Source: CAZBDV01 sp964490765
GTDB taxonomy: Bacteria; Cloacimonadota; Cloacimonadia; Cloacimonadales; JAJBBL01
Length of the DNA stretch: 64,000 bases
Reading direction: 5' to 3'
NCBI GenBank assembly: GCA_964490765.1
Contig: CAZBDV010000001.1
Span: forward strand, 124,001 to 188,000
A program made the position numbers and the translations under genes. This document shows, one piece after another, positions 17,746-26,648 of the stretch (the first letter of the stretch is position 1; every line of letters begins with the position of its first letter). The notes beneath the pieces are model-generated. The model was not told the origin of the DNA. It was given only the letters and a program-made list of their open reading frames with translations, and ran no database searches.

Positions 17746-17770
17746 TATAGTCGGCACCCCACCGACTATA
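17746..17770. repeat. Palindromic repeat, copy 1
   Basis: TATAGTCGG, a 7-base loop CACCCCA, and CCGACTATA form a perfect 9-bp stem between gcvH and the ABC-2 permease gene. A near-identical element sits at 39356-39380, so this is a dispersed intergenic palindrome. Flanks are also similar: a CAG trinucleotide just before and AGG just after in both copies. Confidence 0.7.
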
Positions 17771-17838
17771 GGACTCACCGGAGGTTACTTTGTGGGAAAA
17801 GACAAGATAAATAGCAGTTGCTCAATAAATGTCTCTGT

Positions 17839-18576
17839 TTAAATTATCCAGCGCCGTCTGACATTGTATAGACTGGCCATAAATAAAAAGATAGAGAACC
17901 CTGCCAGGACGATCAAATTCACGTAATATGGGAGTATATTACCTCTGTTAATCGCATTATGGAGCAAGTCGGCCCCGTATGTCATAGGTAATATATAGGA
18001 TAGTGGTTGTAGAAAAAACGGTAGTTGACTGATTGGGAAGAATAGTCCACACAGGAAAATCATTGGGAAACGAAAGAAGTTTGAAAAAGTCTGTGCTTCG
18101 AAAACCTCACTTACAGCAACAGCAATGAATAACCCTAGTAGCGTAGATGTTGTTGAGATCAGGATTATTGTCGGAATGATAACACTCCACAATATAGGTG
18201 ACAGATCCGTTATAAATGAAGCCAGTAAGATTGGCACAAAGGCATTAACAATACCGAAGAGAATAGCTCCGCTGGTTTTTGCTATCATCAACCATTCCAG
18301 AGAAATTGGAGCGAGTAAAAGCCTTTCAAAGGACCTGTTTTTTTTCTCGAAAGTAACAGTAACAGCAAGCATAGAAGTTGTTCCAAAGAGTATTGATATT
18401 GCTACAACTCCAGGAAGTATGGTATATAAATCATCCAGGCCACTACCCGATCTAATGAAGAACATTCCTGTCCAGGCAAGGGGAAAGATAATACCCCAGC
18501 TAACATTGGGCGGTTTCAGATAATAAGTTCGCATATCCTTAACAAAGATATTCCATAAGGCGATCCAGGTCTTCAT
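17839..18576 (-). CDS. ABC-2 type transporter permease
   Basis: 245 residues, six predicted TMs, with the ABC-2 pattern of an N-terminal TM after an amphipathic stretch (WIALWNIFVKDMRTYY), a mid-protein RSFERLLLAPISLEWLMIAK segment and a final FFPISQLPFFLQPLSYILPMTYGADLL block, which is the family signature. Overlaps the ATPase stop by four bases (ATGA). With the ATPase it forms an exporter, probably of a drug, lipid or polysaccharide type. Last gene of the arsR operon. Confidence 0.88.
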   Translation of the reverse strand: MKTWIALWNIFVKDMRTYYLKPPNVSWGIIFPLAWTGMFFIRSGSGLDDLYTILPGVVAISILFGTTSMLAVTVTFEKKNRSFERLLLAPISLEWLMIAKTSGAILFGIVNAFVPILLASFITDLSPILWSVIIPTIILISTTSTLLGLFIAVAVSEVFEAQTFSNFFRFPMIFLCGLFFPISQLPFFLQPLSYILPMTYGADLLHNAINRGNILPYYVNLIVLAGFSIFLFMASLYNVRRRWII

Positions 18577-19553
18577 TTACCACCCCCTGCCCTATCTTTT
18601 CTCATTGCGTCAGCTTCGATGCCGGTAATTCTGACAAAAACTTCCTCCAGTGAGGGTTTGATTTTTTTTGCTTCGGTAACCTCTACCCCCTGCTCTTCAA
18701 GAAAACGCACTATAGAACCTACCGGAATTGACTCTTCTGATTCGATATGAATATTCGCTTTATCGATAAATGAGAATCTATGAGAACCGAATGCAGAGAT
18801 GAGTTTCTCTTCTATATCAGCCCCATCTGAACCGATTGATATATGTACAATATGTTTGCCCTGTACTGTCTGTAATAGATTTTCGACTCTATCTATCTTG
18901 ACAATCTGTCCCGATACTATAAAAGCAATTCGATCACAAAGTCTCTCTGCCTCTTCAATGTAATGTGTGGTTAGAAATATCGTAGTACCCGACGAATGTA
19001 ACTCTGATATGAGATTCCTGAGCTGTCTGGCCGAGGCAACATCTATTCCTGTTGTCGGTTCATCCAGGAAAAGAATATCGGGATGGTGAATAATTCCCGC
19101 TGCTATGGTCAGTTTTCTTTTCATACCCTTTGAATAACCGGCAAACTTACGTTCTGCTGCTTCCAATAAACCGAATTCTGTTAACAATTCATGAGCTCTT
19201 GATTCCCTCTCTTTCTTTTTTAGCCCATATAGAGATGCACAGAAAGTGAGATTCTCGAAACCGCTCAGTTCTGGATACAGATTACTCTCGTCGGGTACTA
19301 CCCCGATAAGATGCTGAGCAGCGCGATGGTTTGTTGAACAATCAATACCTCCGATACTCACTCTTCCTGAATCCGGACGAGCTAAACCGGTCAGAATGTT
19401 TATAGTCGTAGTTTTGCCGGCACCATTTGGTCCGAGAAAACCAAATAACTCTCCCTTGAATACATCAAATCCAATCTCCGATAAAGCGTGAACATTATCA
19501 AAGTGCTTATGTAAACCGCGAGCATTAATCGCCACTGGCTCTGGTATTTTCAT
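18573..19553 (-). CDS. ABC-2 type transporter ATP-binding protein
   Basis: 326 residues: nucleotide-binding domain (about 1-235) with Walker A GPNGAGKTTT, signature YSKGMKRKLTIAAG, Walker B LFLDEPTTGIDV and TTHYIEEAERLCD, then a C-terminal extension (about 236-320) of the DrrA/CcmA type (KPSLEEVFVRITG). Start ATG shares a base with the stop of the upstream 59-residue gene (TAATG), so translation is coupled. It powers the permease at 17839-18576. Confidence 0.93.
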   Translation of the reverse strand: MKIPEPVAINARGLHKHFDNVHALSEIGFDVFKGELFGFLGPNGAGKTTTINILTGLARPDSGRVSIGGIDCSTNHRAAQHLIGVVPDESNLYPELSGFENLTFCASLYGLKKKERESRAHELLTEFGLLEAAERKFAGYSKGMKRKLTIAAGIIHHPDILFLDEPTTGIDVASARQLRNLISELHSSGTTIFLTTHYIEEAERLCDRIAFIVSGQIVKIDRVENLLQTVQGKHIVHISIGSDGADIEEKLISAFGSHRFSFIDKANIHIESEESIPVGSIVRFLEEQGVEVTEAKKIKPSLEEVFVRITGIEADAMRKDRAGGGK

Positions 19554-19732
19554 TATCGTATTTTCTCGCTCCTATTTATTTTGTCCTCAAATCTGGATGT
19601 ATCGTTAACATTACTGTTATAAGAATGGTCTTTCTGGTCTCCGTGAAATTCTGTAACCTGCTCGGGACTACACCTTATAGAAACAGGTTTTAGTCTTTCC
19701 GGATTATGACAACTATTGTTCTTTTTGCTCAT
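19553..19732 (-). CDS. Small protein, 59 residues, coupled to ABC exporter genes
   Basis: An ATG at 19732 with GAAGAAGT upstream opens a frame of 59 codons that ends in a TAA at 19555-19553, overlapping the ATPase start as TAATG. The peptide is polar and basic (KK near the start, R/K-rich end), has Cys8-His9 and Cys21, and no TM or signal peptide. It lies 55 bases after arsR. Context, frame and coupling support a real gene; the sequence matches no family I know. It might be a regulator or a metal-linked partner of the exporter, but this is a guess. Confidence 0.55.
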   Translation of the reverse strand: MSKKNNSCHNPERLKPVSIRCSPEQVTEFHGDQKDHSYNSNVNDTSRFEDKINRSEKIR

Positions 19733-19787
19733 ATTACTTCTTCACTTATATTCTCTCACTGGTCATCAAAGTGCTTCGATGGAATCA

Positions 19788-20066
19788 TTATTCGCTATCA
19801 AGTAGTCTTACTGCTAATTCACGCCATCTCTTTAAAGTTCTGGTATTTACGTGATAGTGGACATAATAGCCTTTTTTCTCCGAGATTACTATATCAGTAT
19901 CTCTTAAAATACGGAGATGCTGAGATACAGCAGCTGGAGTAATTCCCAGAAGCTCGGATATGGCATTAACACAGAGAGAATTAGCTTTCAAGAGTTCCAG
20001 TATTTTAACTCTTGTCTCTACCGATAATACTTTAAAAATTCTTGCTGTATCAGTTGCAGAACTCAC
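19788..20066 (-). CDS. ArsR/SmtB family winged-helix repressor
   Basis: 92 residues. The region ARIFKVLSVETRVKILELLK is the conserved alpha1-2 of the family, AISELLGITPAAVSQHLRILRDTDIVISEKKGYYVHYHV is the recognition helix and wing. Only one Cys (in SLCVNA) lies in the helix where ArsR has C-x-C, so it is not a standard two-cysteine metal sensor. GTG at 20066 is chosen: GAGGTG is at the right distance; a GTG at 20072 is too close to that site. It heads an operon with the small protein and ABC genes. A palindrome over the promoter suggests autoregulation. Confidence 0.88.
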   Translation of the reverse strand: MSSATDTARIFKVLSVETRVKILELLKANSLCVNAISELLGITPAAVSQHLRILRDTDIVISEKKGYYVHYHVNTRTLKRWRELAVRLLDSE

Positions 20067-20088
20067 AATCACCTCATTAATTTAAGTC

Positions 20089-20123
20089 TATGCGCATATA
20101 ATTTAATAGGCTGGCAGAGTCAA
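20089..20123 (-). promoter_or_regulatory. arsR promoter with palindromic operator candidate
   Basis: On the minus strand: TTGACT (20123-20118), a 17-base spacer and TATATG (20100-20095). The palindrome TATGCGCATA (20089-20098) overlaps the -10 box, a place typical for ArsR operators. Seen directly; repressor binding is inference. Confidence 0.5.
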
Positions 20124-20170
20124 GCAATATTACTCTGATTTTAAATATAACAGCTTCTGATGTCAGTTCA

Positions 20171-21427
20171 TTATAAAGGAGTATTATCAGCTATATGTTT
20201 TATCAATTTACTGAGAGAATAGACATATGAGCCCAATTCGTTGTCGTACCATCCAAAAAGCTTGGCATGTGTTACTGGTAATTTCAGATTATCGGCATCC
20301 TTTATACCAAGGGTATTGAGTGACTTCCTGGGTATAGAAATAAAACCGGTTCGTGTATGGGTTTCACATCCTTCCACTACGCACGCTGCCATAGTACCTA
20401 TCAGATCACTCGAGACATTTTGCCTGTCGGAATATACCAGGAGGTCCTTCTGAGAGGTTTTGGCAGCTTTTTTGTAGATATCATTAATGAACTCTCTTGT
20501 GATTTTCGGTTCATTATTTTGGTCTGTCTCGGAGTGGAAAGTGATATTAAGATTGATTAAAGATACTGTATTAGTAGGGATTCTCACTGAATCAGCAATA
20601 AAACCGATATTTGATATTTCTGGAATTACCTGTTCCAGGGCTTTAGTAACGCCGGTAGTAGTGATGATGATATTATTAAAGACCGATCTGTTTTTTCTCA
20701 TGTCAGAACTACCTGCTTTAGGTACAGAATCCAGAATTGCCTGTGTATTTGTCATCGCGTGAATAGTAGACATTGAGGCAGTAAGAATTTGCGATGTCTC
20801 TCTGGTATCTAACAATGGTTTCATCATATGAGCAAGACCAGTAGTAGTGCAGGAGGCGGCCGAGATAACATGATGTTTTTGGGCATTGTATTGAGAGTGA
20901 TTTATACCGTAAATCATAGTTGTAGAATCATGAGGTTTGCTCTGGCTGGGATCCTTAATCTTAAAGGGTGCAGAGAGAATAACCTTTAGTGCACCCGCTT
21001 CAAGATGACCTCGCAAACAAGGTTTTGAAGAATTGGTTGTGACGGTTGGATCAGAAAAACCGCCAGTACATTCGACAACAATTGATACCCCCTCTTTAAG
21101 CCAGTTAATATCTTTCGGATCCCGTGATTTTCTCAGGAATTTAACTATAATCCCATCAATTTCCAGTAGTGGGATGTTTTCATCCAGGATTCTAATCTCA
21201 GCTTTCTTTCCGCCGAAACCATAGAGGAATTTTGTTAAATTGCCGTATGTCGAGTCATTTTCAATGATCTGTATTAAATCATCCAGTTTTTTCCCAACAT
21301 CTCTCCCAAGATTAACCACGAGACCATCAAATTGTTTTAGCCTGATTTGATTCCATAACAGGAGTTTGCCTATTCTACCCATACCATTGATTCCGAGTAA
21401 TTTTTTGTTCTGCATACTCACGTTCAT
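20171..21427 (-). CDS. Glyceraldehyde-3-phosphate dehydrogenase-like protein, enlarged
   Basis: 418 residues against about 335 for common GAPDH. The NAD fold GINGMGRIGK, active-site SAASCTTTGLAHMMKPL with the catalytic Cys, and His in the TIHAMTNTQ block are conserved. Extra length is spread over inserts around residues 40-80 and 140-175 and near 330-370. The family oxidises glyceraldehyde-3-phosphate; cofactor preference cannot be read. Strong AAAGGAG before the ATG. It begins 21 bases after the stop of the PPDK-like gene and is surely co-transcribed with it. Confidence 0.8.
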   Translation of the reverse strand: MNVSMQNKKLLGINGMGRIGKLLLWNQIRLKQFDGLVVNLGRDVGKKLDDLIQIIENDSTYGNLTKFLYGFGGKKAEIRILDENIPLLEIDGIIVKFLRKSRDPKDINWLKEGVSIVVECTGGFSDPTVTTNSSKPCLRGHLEAGALKVILSAPFKIKDPSQSKPHDSTTMIYGINHSQYNAQKHHVISAASCTTTGLAHMMKPLLDTRETSQILTASMSTIHAMTNTQAILDSVPKAGSSDMRKNRSVFNNIIITTTGVTKALEQVIPEISNIGFIADSVRIPTNTVSLINLNITFHSETDQNNEPKITREFINDIYKKAAKTSQKDLLVYSDRQNVSSDLIGTMAACVVEGCETHTRTGFISIPRKSLNTLGIKDADNLKLPVTHAKLFGWYDNELGSYVYSLSKLIKHIADNTPL

Positions 21428-21448
21428 GATTATACTCCTTTATCTTTT

Positions 21449-24400
21449 TTAGTAATTAATGTGTTCTATCGGATAATGGCCAAGATATATGTTGCCACTA
21501 TTACCGTCTATGGCAATCTTATCACCAGCCTTAAGTTTCAAATCACCAAGCGTGCAATATGATTGAGCCTCATTGACGATTAAATCACGACAATTGACTA
21601 TACCAATAATGCCGAGATGTGAAGCAGTAACTGCTGCATGAGAGGTTACTCCCCCTCTGGAAGTGAGTAATCCCTGGCATTCAAATAAGAGATCCATATC
21701 GTCAGGAACTGTATCGGGACGGACCAATATCAAAGGGGTAAGATTCTCTTGTTTCAGTTTTTCTATATCTTCATGAGAGAAAGCAATATGTCCATTGATT
21801 GCTCCCTTGTTGATACCGATACCGTTACCGATCATCCTGTATTCCTTATCATTCAGATTGAATACGGTATATTCTTCTTTTTTGCGTATGATCTGATCAC
21901 GGGTCTGTAAGAGAAACAATTGATCTTCCGTCGGTCCTTCAAAAGTAAACTCGATCTCTTGATGGGGATAGCCATGTTCTTCGATTAGTTTATGCGCATA
22001 ACGTAGCAGACGGTTGTAGATCTGTGGGAATAGTTTTTCCAGAGATTCTGTAGATTGTTTTGACTGGGAACTCATAGTTTTTCTTTGTTCTTCAGATATG
22101 GGTAATGTATAGACAAGTCCGGCAACTACATCTTCACCCTGGCTGCAGATTGTGAAGTCCCCATTAAGGTTAATACCGGGATTTTTACTCCGTTCTGAGT
22201 AAGTGAACAGTACGCCTGAACCAGATTCTAGACTAATATTGCCGAAAACCATCTTCTGAATGATTATAGCAGTTCCCCAATCATCGGCAATATTCAATTT
22301 TTGTCTGTATAATTTAGCTCTGTCAGAATTCCAGGAGTCCAGTACATTAACTATGGCTGATTTAAGTTGCTGAAATGGAGCCTCTTCGAACTTTACTTTG
22401 TACTGCTCCAGAATCTTTTTGTAATCAAATACCAATTCTCTCATCTGAACGGGACTGAACTCGGTTTTTTGAGCTATGTTGAACCTTTTTTTGTATTTTA
22501 ACATCAAATTATCAAAATCATCACGAGGTATTCCATAGGACATCCCCCAGCTCTGAATAAGACGTCGATAACAATCCCAGGCAGTCCAGCCGAAATTCTT
22601 CTGCTTGCTTAGATTCTCTGTGATCTCATCATTCATACCGACATTCAAGAAAGTATTCATTGCTCCCGGTAAGGACATAGGAGCACCTGATCTTACTGAT
22701 AATAACAGTGGTTTTTTATAGTCTCCATACTTAAGGCCAGTTAATCCCTCCAATCTCTTTACGTTCTGCTGAATCATTTCTTCATATTCTATGTGAATTT
22801 GAGGATGTGTTCGGATTACTGAGCGATGTCTATATAGTTCAGTAGTAACAACGATACCAGGAGGGGTTGGGAGATTATAATTGTGCATTCTTCTCAGGAA
22901 ATAAGCTTTAGAACCAAGTAGTATCTGATTATCCCATCTGAGATTTTTTTCTGTGAGAGAGACGACAAGCATATCAGGATCATAAGACATTACTTTATCG
23001 ATCTGTTCGCGGGTGAACATATCAACCATTGACTTGAGCGATGTCAGTATCTGGGAAACAAAACCATCCATCTCCTGGACCAGAAATGAAGAGGACAGTA
23101 GTTCTCTATAGAATTCTTCTGCCTTGCGTTCCTTGAAATGAGATACCTGTTTCTCAGTATTCGTATTCTTTGATGTGCTAGCTGCAGCTTTTACAGGAAG
23201 AGAATTATGGATATGTTTGTAGAGTGTATACTCATAAAACCTGTAGTAATATTCGTTAATAATCTCATTGATACTGTCTTTCAGCCGGTTGAATATGTCT
23301 ATGTATTGACCAATGGAGAGATTGGTGATCCTGTAACCGAATTTTAGCATATGGAGCGTGGAGTGTAATCCTTCATTATTGATGTTTTCAAGTTGTAATC
23401 CTCTGTAGAAGATGTCCAGAACTCTAATAATTCTTTTCAGGGTCTTAGCTGTAATATAAGATAGATTTATCTGTTTTATATATCTCTCTATCAGTCTTCC
23501 TATGACCGATTCCATTCTGAATATAAGACCAATAGCTTCGAATTTTGGCTCTCTGTACTGGCCGTAAACAGAAGGAATACCTGCAGCTATATGTCTTTTA
23601 TGATATATATTTTCCCAGCCTGAGCTCGGCTTGGGATCCAATATCACTTCGTTCAATTTACTAATATAATCAAACAGTAAAGAGATGCCACTCTCATAAT
23701 CTTTTCGCAGTAGCGAACGGTAAAAGCGAACATAATCTTTCTGGGCATAGAATTGAGATCGTTTTAAGATCTGGATAACATCGAAACTATCAAAATGATA
23801 TTTCTCCAGCAGCAGATAATAGAGTTTGCACAGCAAGTATATTCTCCTCAGGTTGACGTTCTCTTCAATATTTTCCTGTTTGAATAACTTGACGAATTCC
23901 TGTTTGGGTAGCTGAAGCAAACTATCTATCTTTAGATTCTTGCGTTTAAGAAAATCATTGAACTCTTCATGCGTATCGGTTTGTAGTTCATCTCGTTGTT
24001 TTACATACTCGAGAACATCCTTAGGAATCAAACTTTTCAGGTGCTTGGCATCAAGATCATACCAGTAATGAATGATCTTTTCGGTCAGCAAAACATGCGT
24101 GTTATTACTCTCTATGTGGACCTGTTTGCGCAGATAGTGCATCAATCGATCATTCCGGTTAGTCATTTCGTCAATATTTGTTGTCAGTTCCCTGATTTCA
24201 CCCTCTGCCCCGATTTCATTGAAGAAAACCGGGAAGAGCCTTAATAGATGCTTTACTTGTATGTAACAAGATTCGATATTGGAATTAAGAAAATTGCTGA
24301 CATCTTTTTGAAACAAATCGGTATCAAAAACAAAGACACCTTTCTGAATCAAGTCAACGGTTAAAGCTGCTAAAAGATCTTTGAAACGAAGAGGATCGAT

Positions 24401-25570
24401 ACTGATTAGTGTGAACCAGGCTCGTATATTCTTCAGATGGTTCTTATTAATGCTTATTTGCCAGTTATCATCTATCTTTACTTTGCCCGGGCCAATGAAA
24501 CCGATGTTAACAATATGGTCGATACTTTCCTGAAACAGGTTATCATTTTCTGTATTAGATATTGCTTTCCCTATTGTCAGGACACAATCAAGTACTATTG
24601 ATGGATGAGTTGAACGGAAATCTTGAAGCTTTTTGAATACAGCATTGATTATTGTTCTCGCCTCTTCTGAATCCATAGTACTGATCTCACTTAAGAATTT
24701 ATTCAGATCCCATAAGAGGAATTCGTATATATCGGCCATACCATCCAGACTTAAGAGATAAAAGATATACTGAATTTTATCGGACAGGGTAAGAAACAGG
24801 TCAATTGCCTGTCTATAATGGCTGACAATATCCTGATATGATAGAATCTTTGATAAATCATCCAGGCTTTTTGCTCTCTCTAATTTAGACCGTTGATTGT
24901 CATAAAAAGTCTTACCCAGAACTGGGTCTAGTTTTTCATATTGATTTTGAGCTATGTTATGAGAGATAAGCCATTCGATAGTGTTGCTGTTCTCCTCCCA
25001 GTATTCGAGACTGTTACGATAGAGAACTTTGACAAAACCAAACATCAACTTTGATATCCTTTCATTAGTTTGCAAGGCTAAAGCTGTCTTACGGCATTTC
25101 GCACCACTATAAGCGAAGAGAAAATGCTCTCTCTTACTCCAGTCCAGCAGATACTTGATAGCTTCATCAATTAATTCATCTCGTTTGTTCTGAGCAAGTG
25201 ACTCAACAAAATCTAAGTAACTTGTTAACAGACGCTTTTTATGTGCAGTTTCCAGTTTTAGTTTGTTAATCGCAATAAACAATCTCAGGATCTCTTGTAA
25301 CGCTCTTGTACTCTCTCCTAGCTGAAAATAAAACCACAGATCATTAAGGATTGTTTGTTGAAACAGATCAATTACATATTGGACATTCAAATATGGATGA
25401 TACAGTTCTTTGAAAAAGTTTTTCGTTCTTTGATGAATCCCGTAATATTCTTCTGATTGTTTGAGGAGCCATTCATGATTATCGGGCAGATCATATACAT
25501 CATGTTTTGTTAAAACCAAGTTAGCTTCCAGAGCTTTAGAATCTATTGATTTCACCGTAACCTCGCTCAT
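21449..25570 (-). CDS. PPDK-like dikinase with large N-terminal region and no TIM barrel
   Basis: About 1373 residues. The first ~870 are mainly helical and match nothing I recognise. Then comes the PPDK nucleotide-binding half (from about 885): GSKAYFL with Lys near 888, LSVRSGAPMSLPGAMNTFLN, DWGTAIIIQKMVFGN, GEDVVAGLVYT and LFLLQTRDQ. A phosphohistidine domain closes the protein: GGVTSHAAVTA with His near 1311, then DKIAIDGNSGNIYLG. The C-terminal PEP/pyruvate TIM barrel of true PPDK is missing, so PEP synthesis by this chain alone is unlikely; the acceptor is unknown. Upstream start at 25588 (TTG) is possible. GAPDH-like gene follows after 21 bases. Confidence 0.8.
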   Translation of the reverse strand: MSEVTVKSIDSKALEANLVLTKHDVYDLPDNHEWLLKQSEEYYGIHQRTKNFFKELYHPYLNVQYVIDLFQQTILNDLWFYFQLGESTRALQEILRLFIAINKLKLETAHKKRLLTSYLDFVESLAQNKRDELIDEAIKYLLDWSKREHFLFAYSGAKCRKTALALQTNERISKLMFGFVKVLYRNSLEYWEENSNTIEWLISHNIAQNQYEKLDPVLGKTFYDNQRSKLERAKSLDDLSKILSYQDIVSHYRQAIDLFLTLSDKIQYIFYLLSLDGMADIYEFLLWDLNKFLSEISTMDSEEARTIINAVFKKLQDFRSTHPSIVLDCVLTIGKAISNTENDNLFQESIDHIVNIGFIGPGKVKIDDNWQISINKNHLKNIRAWFTLISIDPLRFKDLLAALTVDLIQKGVFVFDTDLFQKDVSNFLNSNIESCYIQVKHLLRLFPVFFNEIGAEGEIRELTTNIDEMTNRNDRLMHYLRKQVHIESNNTHVLLTEKIIHYWYDLDAKHLKSLIPKDVLEYVKQRDELQTDTHEEFNDFLKRKNLKIDSLLQLPKQEFVKLFKQENIEENVNLRRIYLLCKLYYLLLEKYHFDSFDVIQILKRSQFYAQKDYVRFYRSLLRKDYESGISLLFDYISKLNEVILDPKPSSGWENIYHKRHIAAGIPSVYGQYREPKFEAIGLIFRMESVIGRLIERYIKQINLSYITAKTLKRIIRVLDIFYRGLQLENINNEGLHSTLHMLKFGYRITNLSIGQYIDIFNRLKDSINEIINEYYYRFYEYTLYKHIHNSLPVKAAASTSKNTNTEKQVSHFKERKAEEFYRELLSSSFLVQEMDGFVSQILTSLKSMVDMFTREQIDKVMSYDPDMLVVSLTEKNLRWDNQILLGSKAYFLRRMHNYNLPTPPGIVVTTELYRHRSVIRTHPQIHIEYEEMIQQNVKRLEGLTGLKYGDYKKPLLLSVRSGAPMSLPGAMNTFLNVGMNDEITENLSKQKNFGWTAWDCYRRLIQSWGMSYGIPRDDFDNLMLKYKKRFNIAQKTEFSPVQMRELVFDYKKILEQYKVKFEEAPFQQLKSAIVNVLDSWNSDRAKLYRQKLNIADDWGTAIIIQKMVFGNISLESGSGVLFTYSERSKNPGINLNGDFTICSQGEDVVAGLVYTLPISEEQRKTMSSQSKQSTESLEKLFPQIYNRLLRYAHKLIEEHGYPHQEIEFTFEGPTEDQLFLLQTRDQIIRKKEEYTVFNLNDKEYRMIGNGIGINKGAINGHIAFSHEDIEKLKQENLTPLILVRPDTVPDDMDLLFECQGLLTSRGGVTSHAAVTASHLGIIGIVNCRDLIVNEAQSYCTLGDLKLKAGDKIAIDGNSGNIYLGHYPIEHINY

Positions 25571-25700
25571 AATGCCGTATTCGGACAAAATTAACTAAAT
25601 GCAGTTTAATTTCTGGTCGCTTTCTGTCAAGCCGTATAACTGAGAGTAAAAAGCTTGAGGTGAAGTCCTCTAAGAGTTGTGTAAAAATAAAATGATCAGT

Positions 25701-25744
25701 ACAAATAAAAAGCCCGCCGGACAATTGAGTTTTGCACGGCGGGC
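25701..25744 (-). terminator. Rho-independent terminator for peroxiredoxin gene
   Basis: On the minus strand GCCCGCCG pairs with CGGCGGGC across a 17-base loop, followed by TTTTTATTTGT. It lies 35 bases after the peroxiredoxin stop. Confidence 0.85.
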
Positions 25745-25778
25745 ATTATTCTAGGATTAGATATATATTAATCGAATG

Positions 25779-26444
25779 CTATATTTTCTTGTGGCAGAAC
25801 CACCAGTCATAGCATTTGAACTCACCAGCTTCTGCTTTTTGCTTTCTTTCTTTAACAGCCTGAATGCTGTTAGCTGGAGGTACAATAACTCTATCTTCCA
25901 GGAATCCGTTTTTCGGCCAGTCAGCTGGCAAGGCAACACGATTCTTATCAGCAAATTGCATCCCCTTGACTGCTCGGAGAATCTCTTCCATATTACGACC
26001 CAATTCTTGTGGGTAATAGAATATTATTCTGATAAGACCTTTGTTATCTACGATGAATACCGCTCGGACTGTATTAGTTCCTTTACCTGGATGAATCAAT
26101 CCTAATTTTTCTGCAACAGCTCCTGTATCGGCAATAATTGGAAATTCAATCTCAACATCGAGATTATCTTTGATCCATTCTTCCCATTTGATGTGAGCAT
26201 AAACCTGATCAATACTCAGACCAACTAATTCACAATTCAATTCTCTGAATTTGGGATAGAGTTTTTGAAAAGAAACAAATTCTGTAGTACAGACGGGAGT
26301 AAAATCTCCCGGGTGGCTGAAAAGTACAAACCACTTACCTGAAAAATCATCCGGTATGGTCATTGGTCCACGTGTTGTCACTACTTTCATCGAAGGCATT
26401 GGATCACCTAATAAAGGCATTCCTTGTCTTTCTTCTTTTTCCAT
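25779..26444 (-). CDS. Peroxiredoxin (archaeal/Prx6-like, AhpC/TSA family)
   Basis: 221 residues. Peroxidatic Cys in DFTPVCTTEF (near 50) and a long C-terminal arm with two cysteines (KCYDWWFCHKK, near 211-218), as in the archaeal Aeropyrum-type enzymes that use those cysteines for resolution. It reduces H2O2 and organic peroxides, consistent with oxygen defence in an anaerobe. AAGGAG 8 bases before the ATG; possible TTGCTG-16-TATATT promoter at 26478-26505. Confidence 0.93.
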   Translation of the reverse strand: MEKEERQGMPLLGDPMPSMKVVTTRGPMTIPDDFSGKWFVLFSHPGDFTPVCTTEFVSFQKLYPKFRELNCELVGLSIDQVYAHIKWEEWIKDNLDVEIEFPIIADTGAVAEKLGLIHPGKGTNTVRAVFIVDNKGLIRIIFYYPQELGRNMEEILRAVKGMQFADKNRVALPADWPKNGFLEDRVIVPPANSIQAVKERKQKAEAGEFKCYDWWFCHKKI

Positions 26445-26580
26445 TGTTCACTCCTTATCTTAGTTATCAATACTGAAAATATAAGCTATAAAATGATTAC
26501 AGCAAAGATTATTTGTCTTTAAGTGTCTAAATACTGTTTTCTCGAAATATTTACCAGGGATAGTCAGCTTCTCACTGCAT

Positions 26581-26613
26581 AAGAAAAGGAGGCTCATTGT
26601 TTATCGAGCCTCC
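26581..26613 (-). terminator. Rho-independent terminator for GLUG protein gene
   Basis: Minus-strand GGAGGCTC pairs with GAGCCTCC across 10 bases, followed by TTTTCTT. It lies 36 bases after the stop of the GLUG gene. Confidence 0.8.
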
Positions 26614-26648
26614 TGCTTTTATCTTTTGTGTTGTCTGTTATTGAATTC

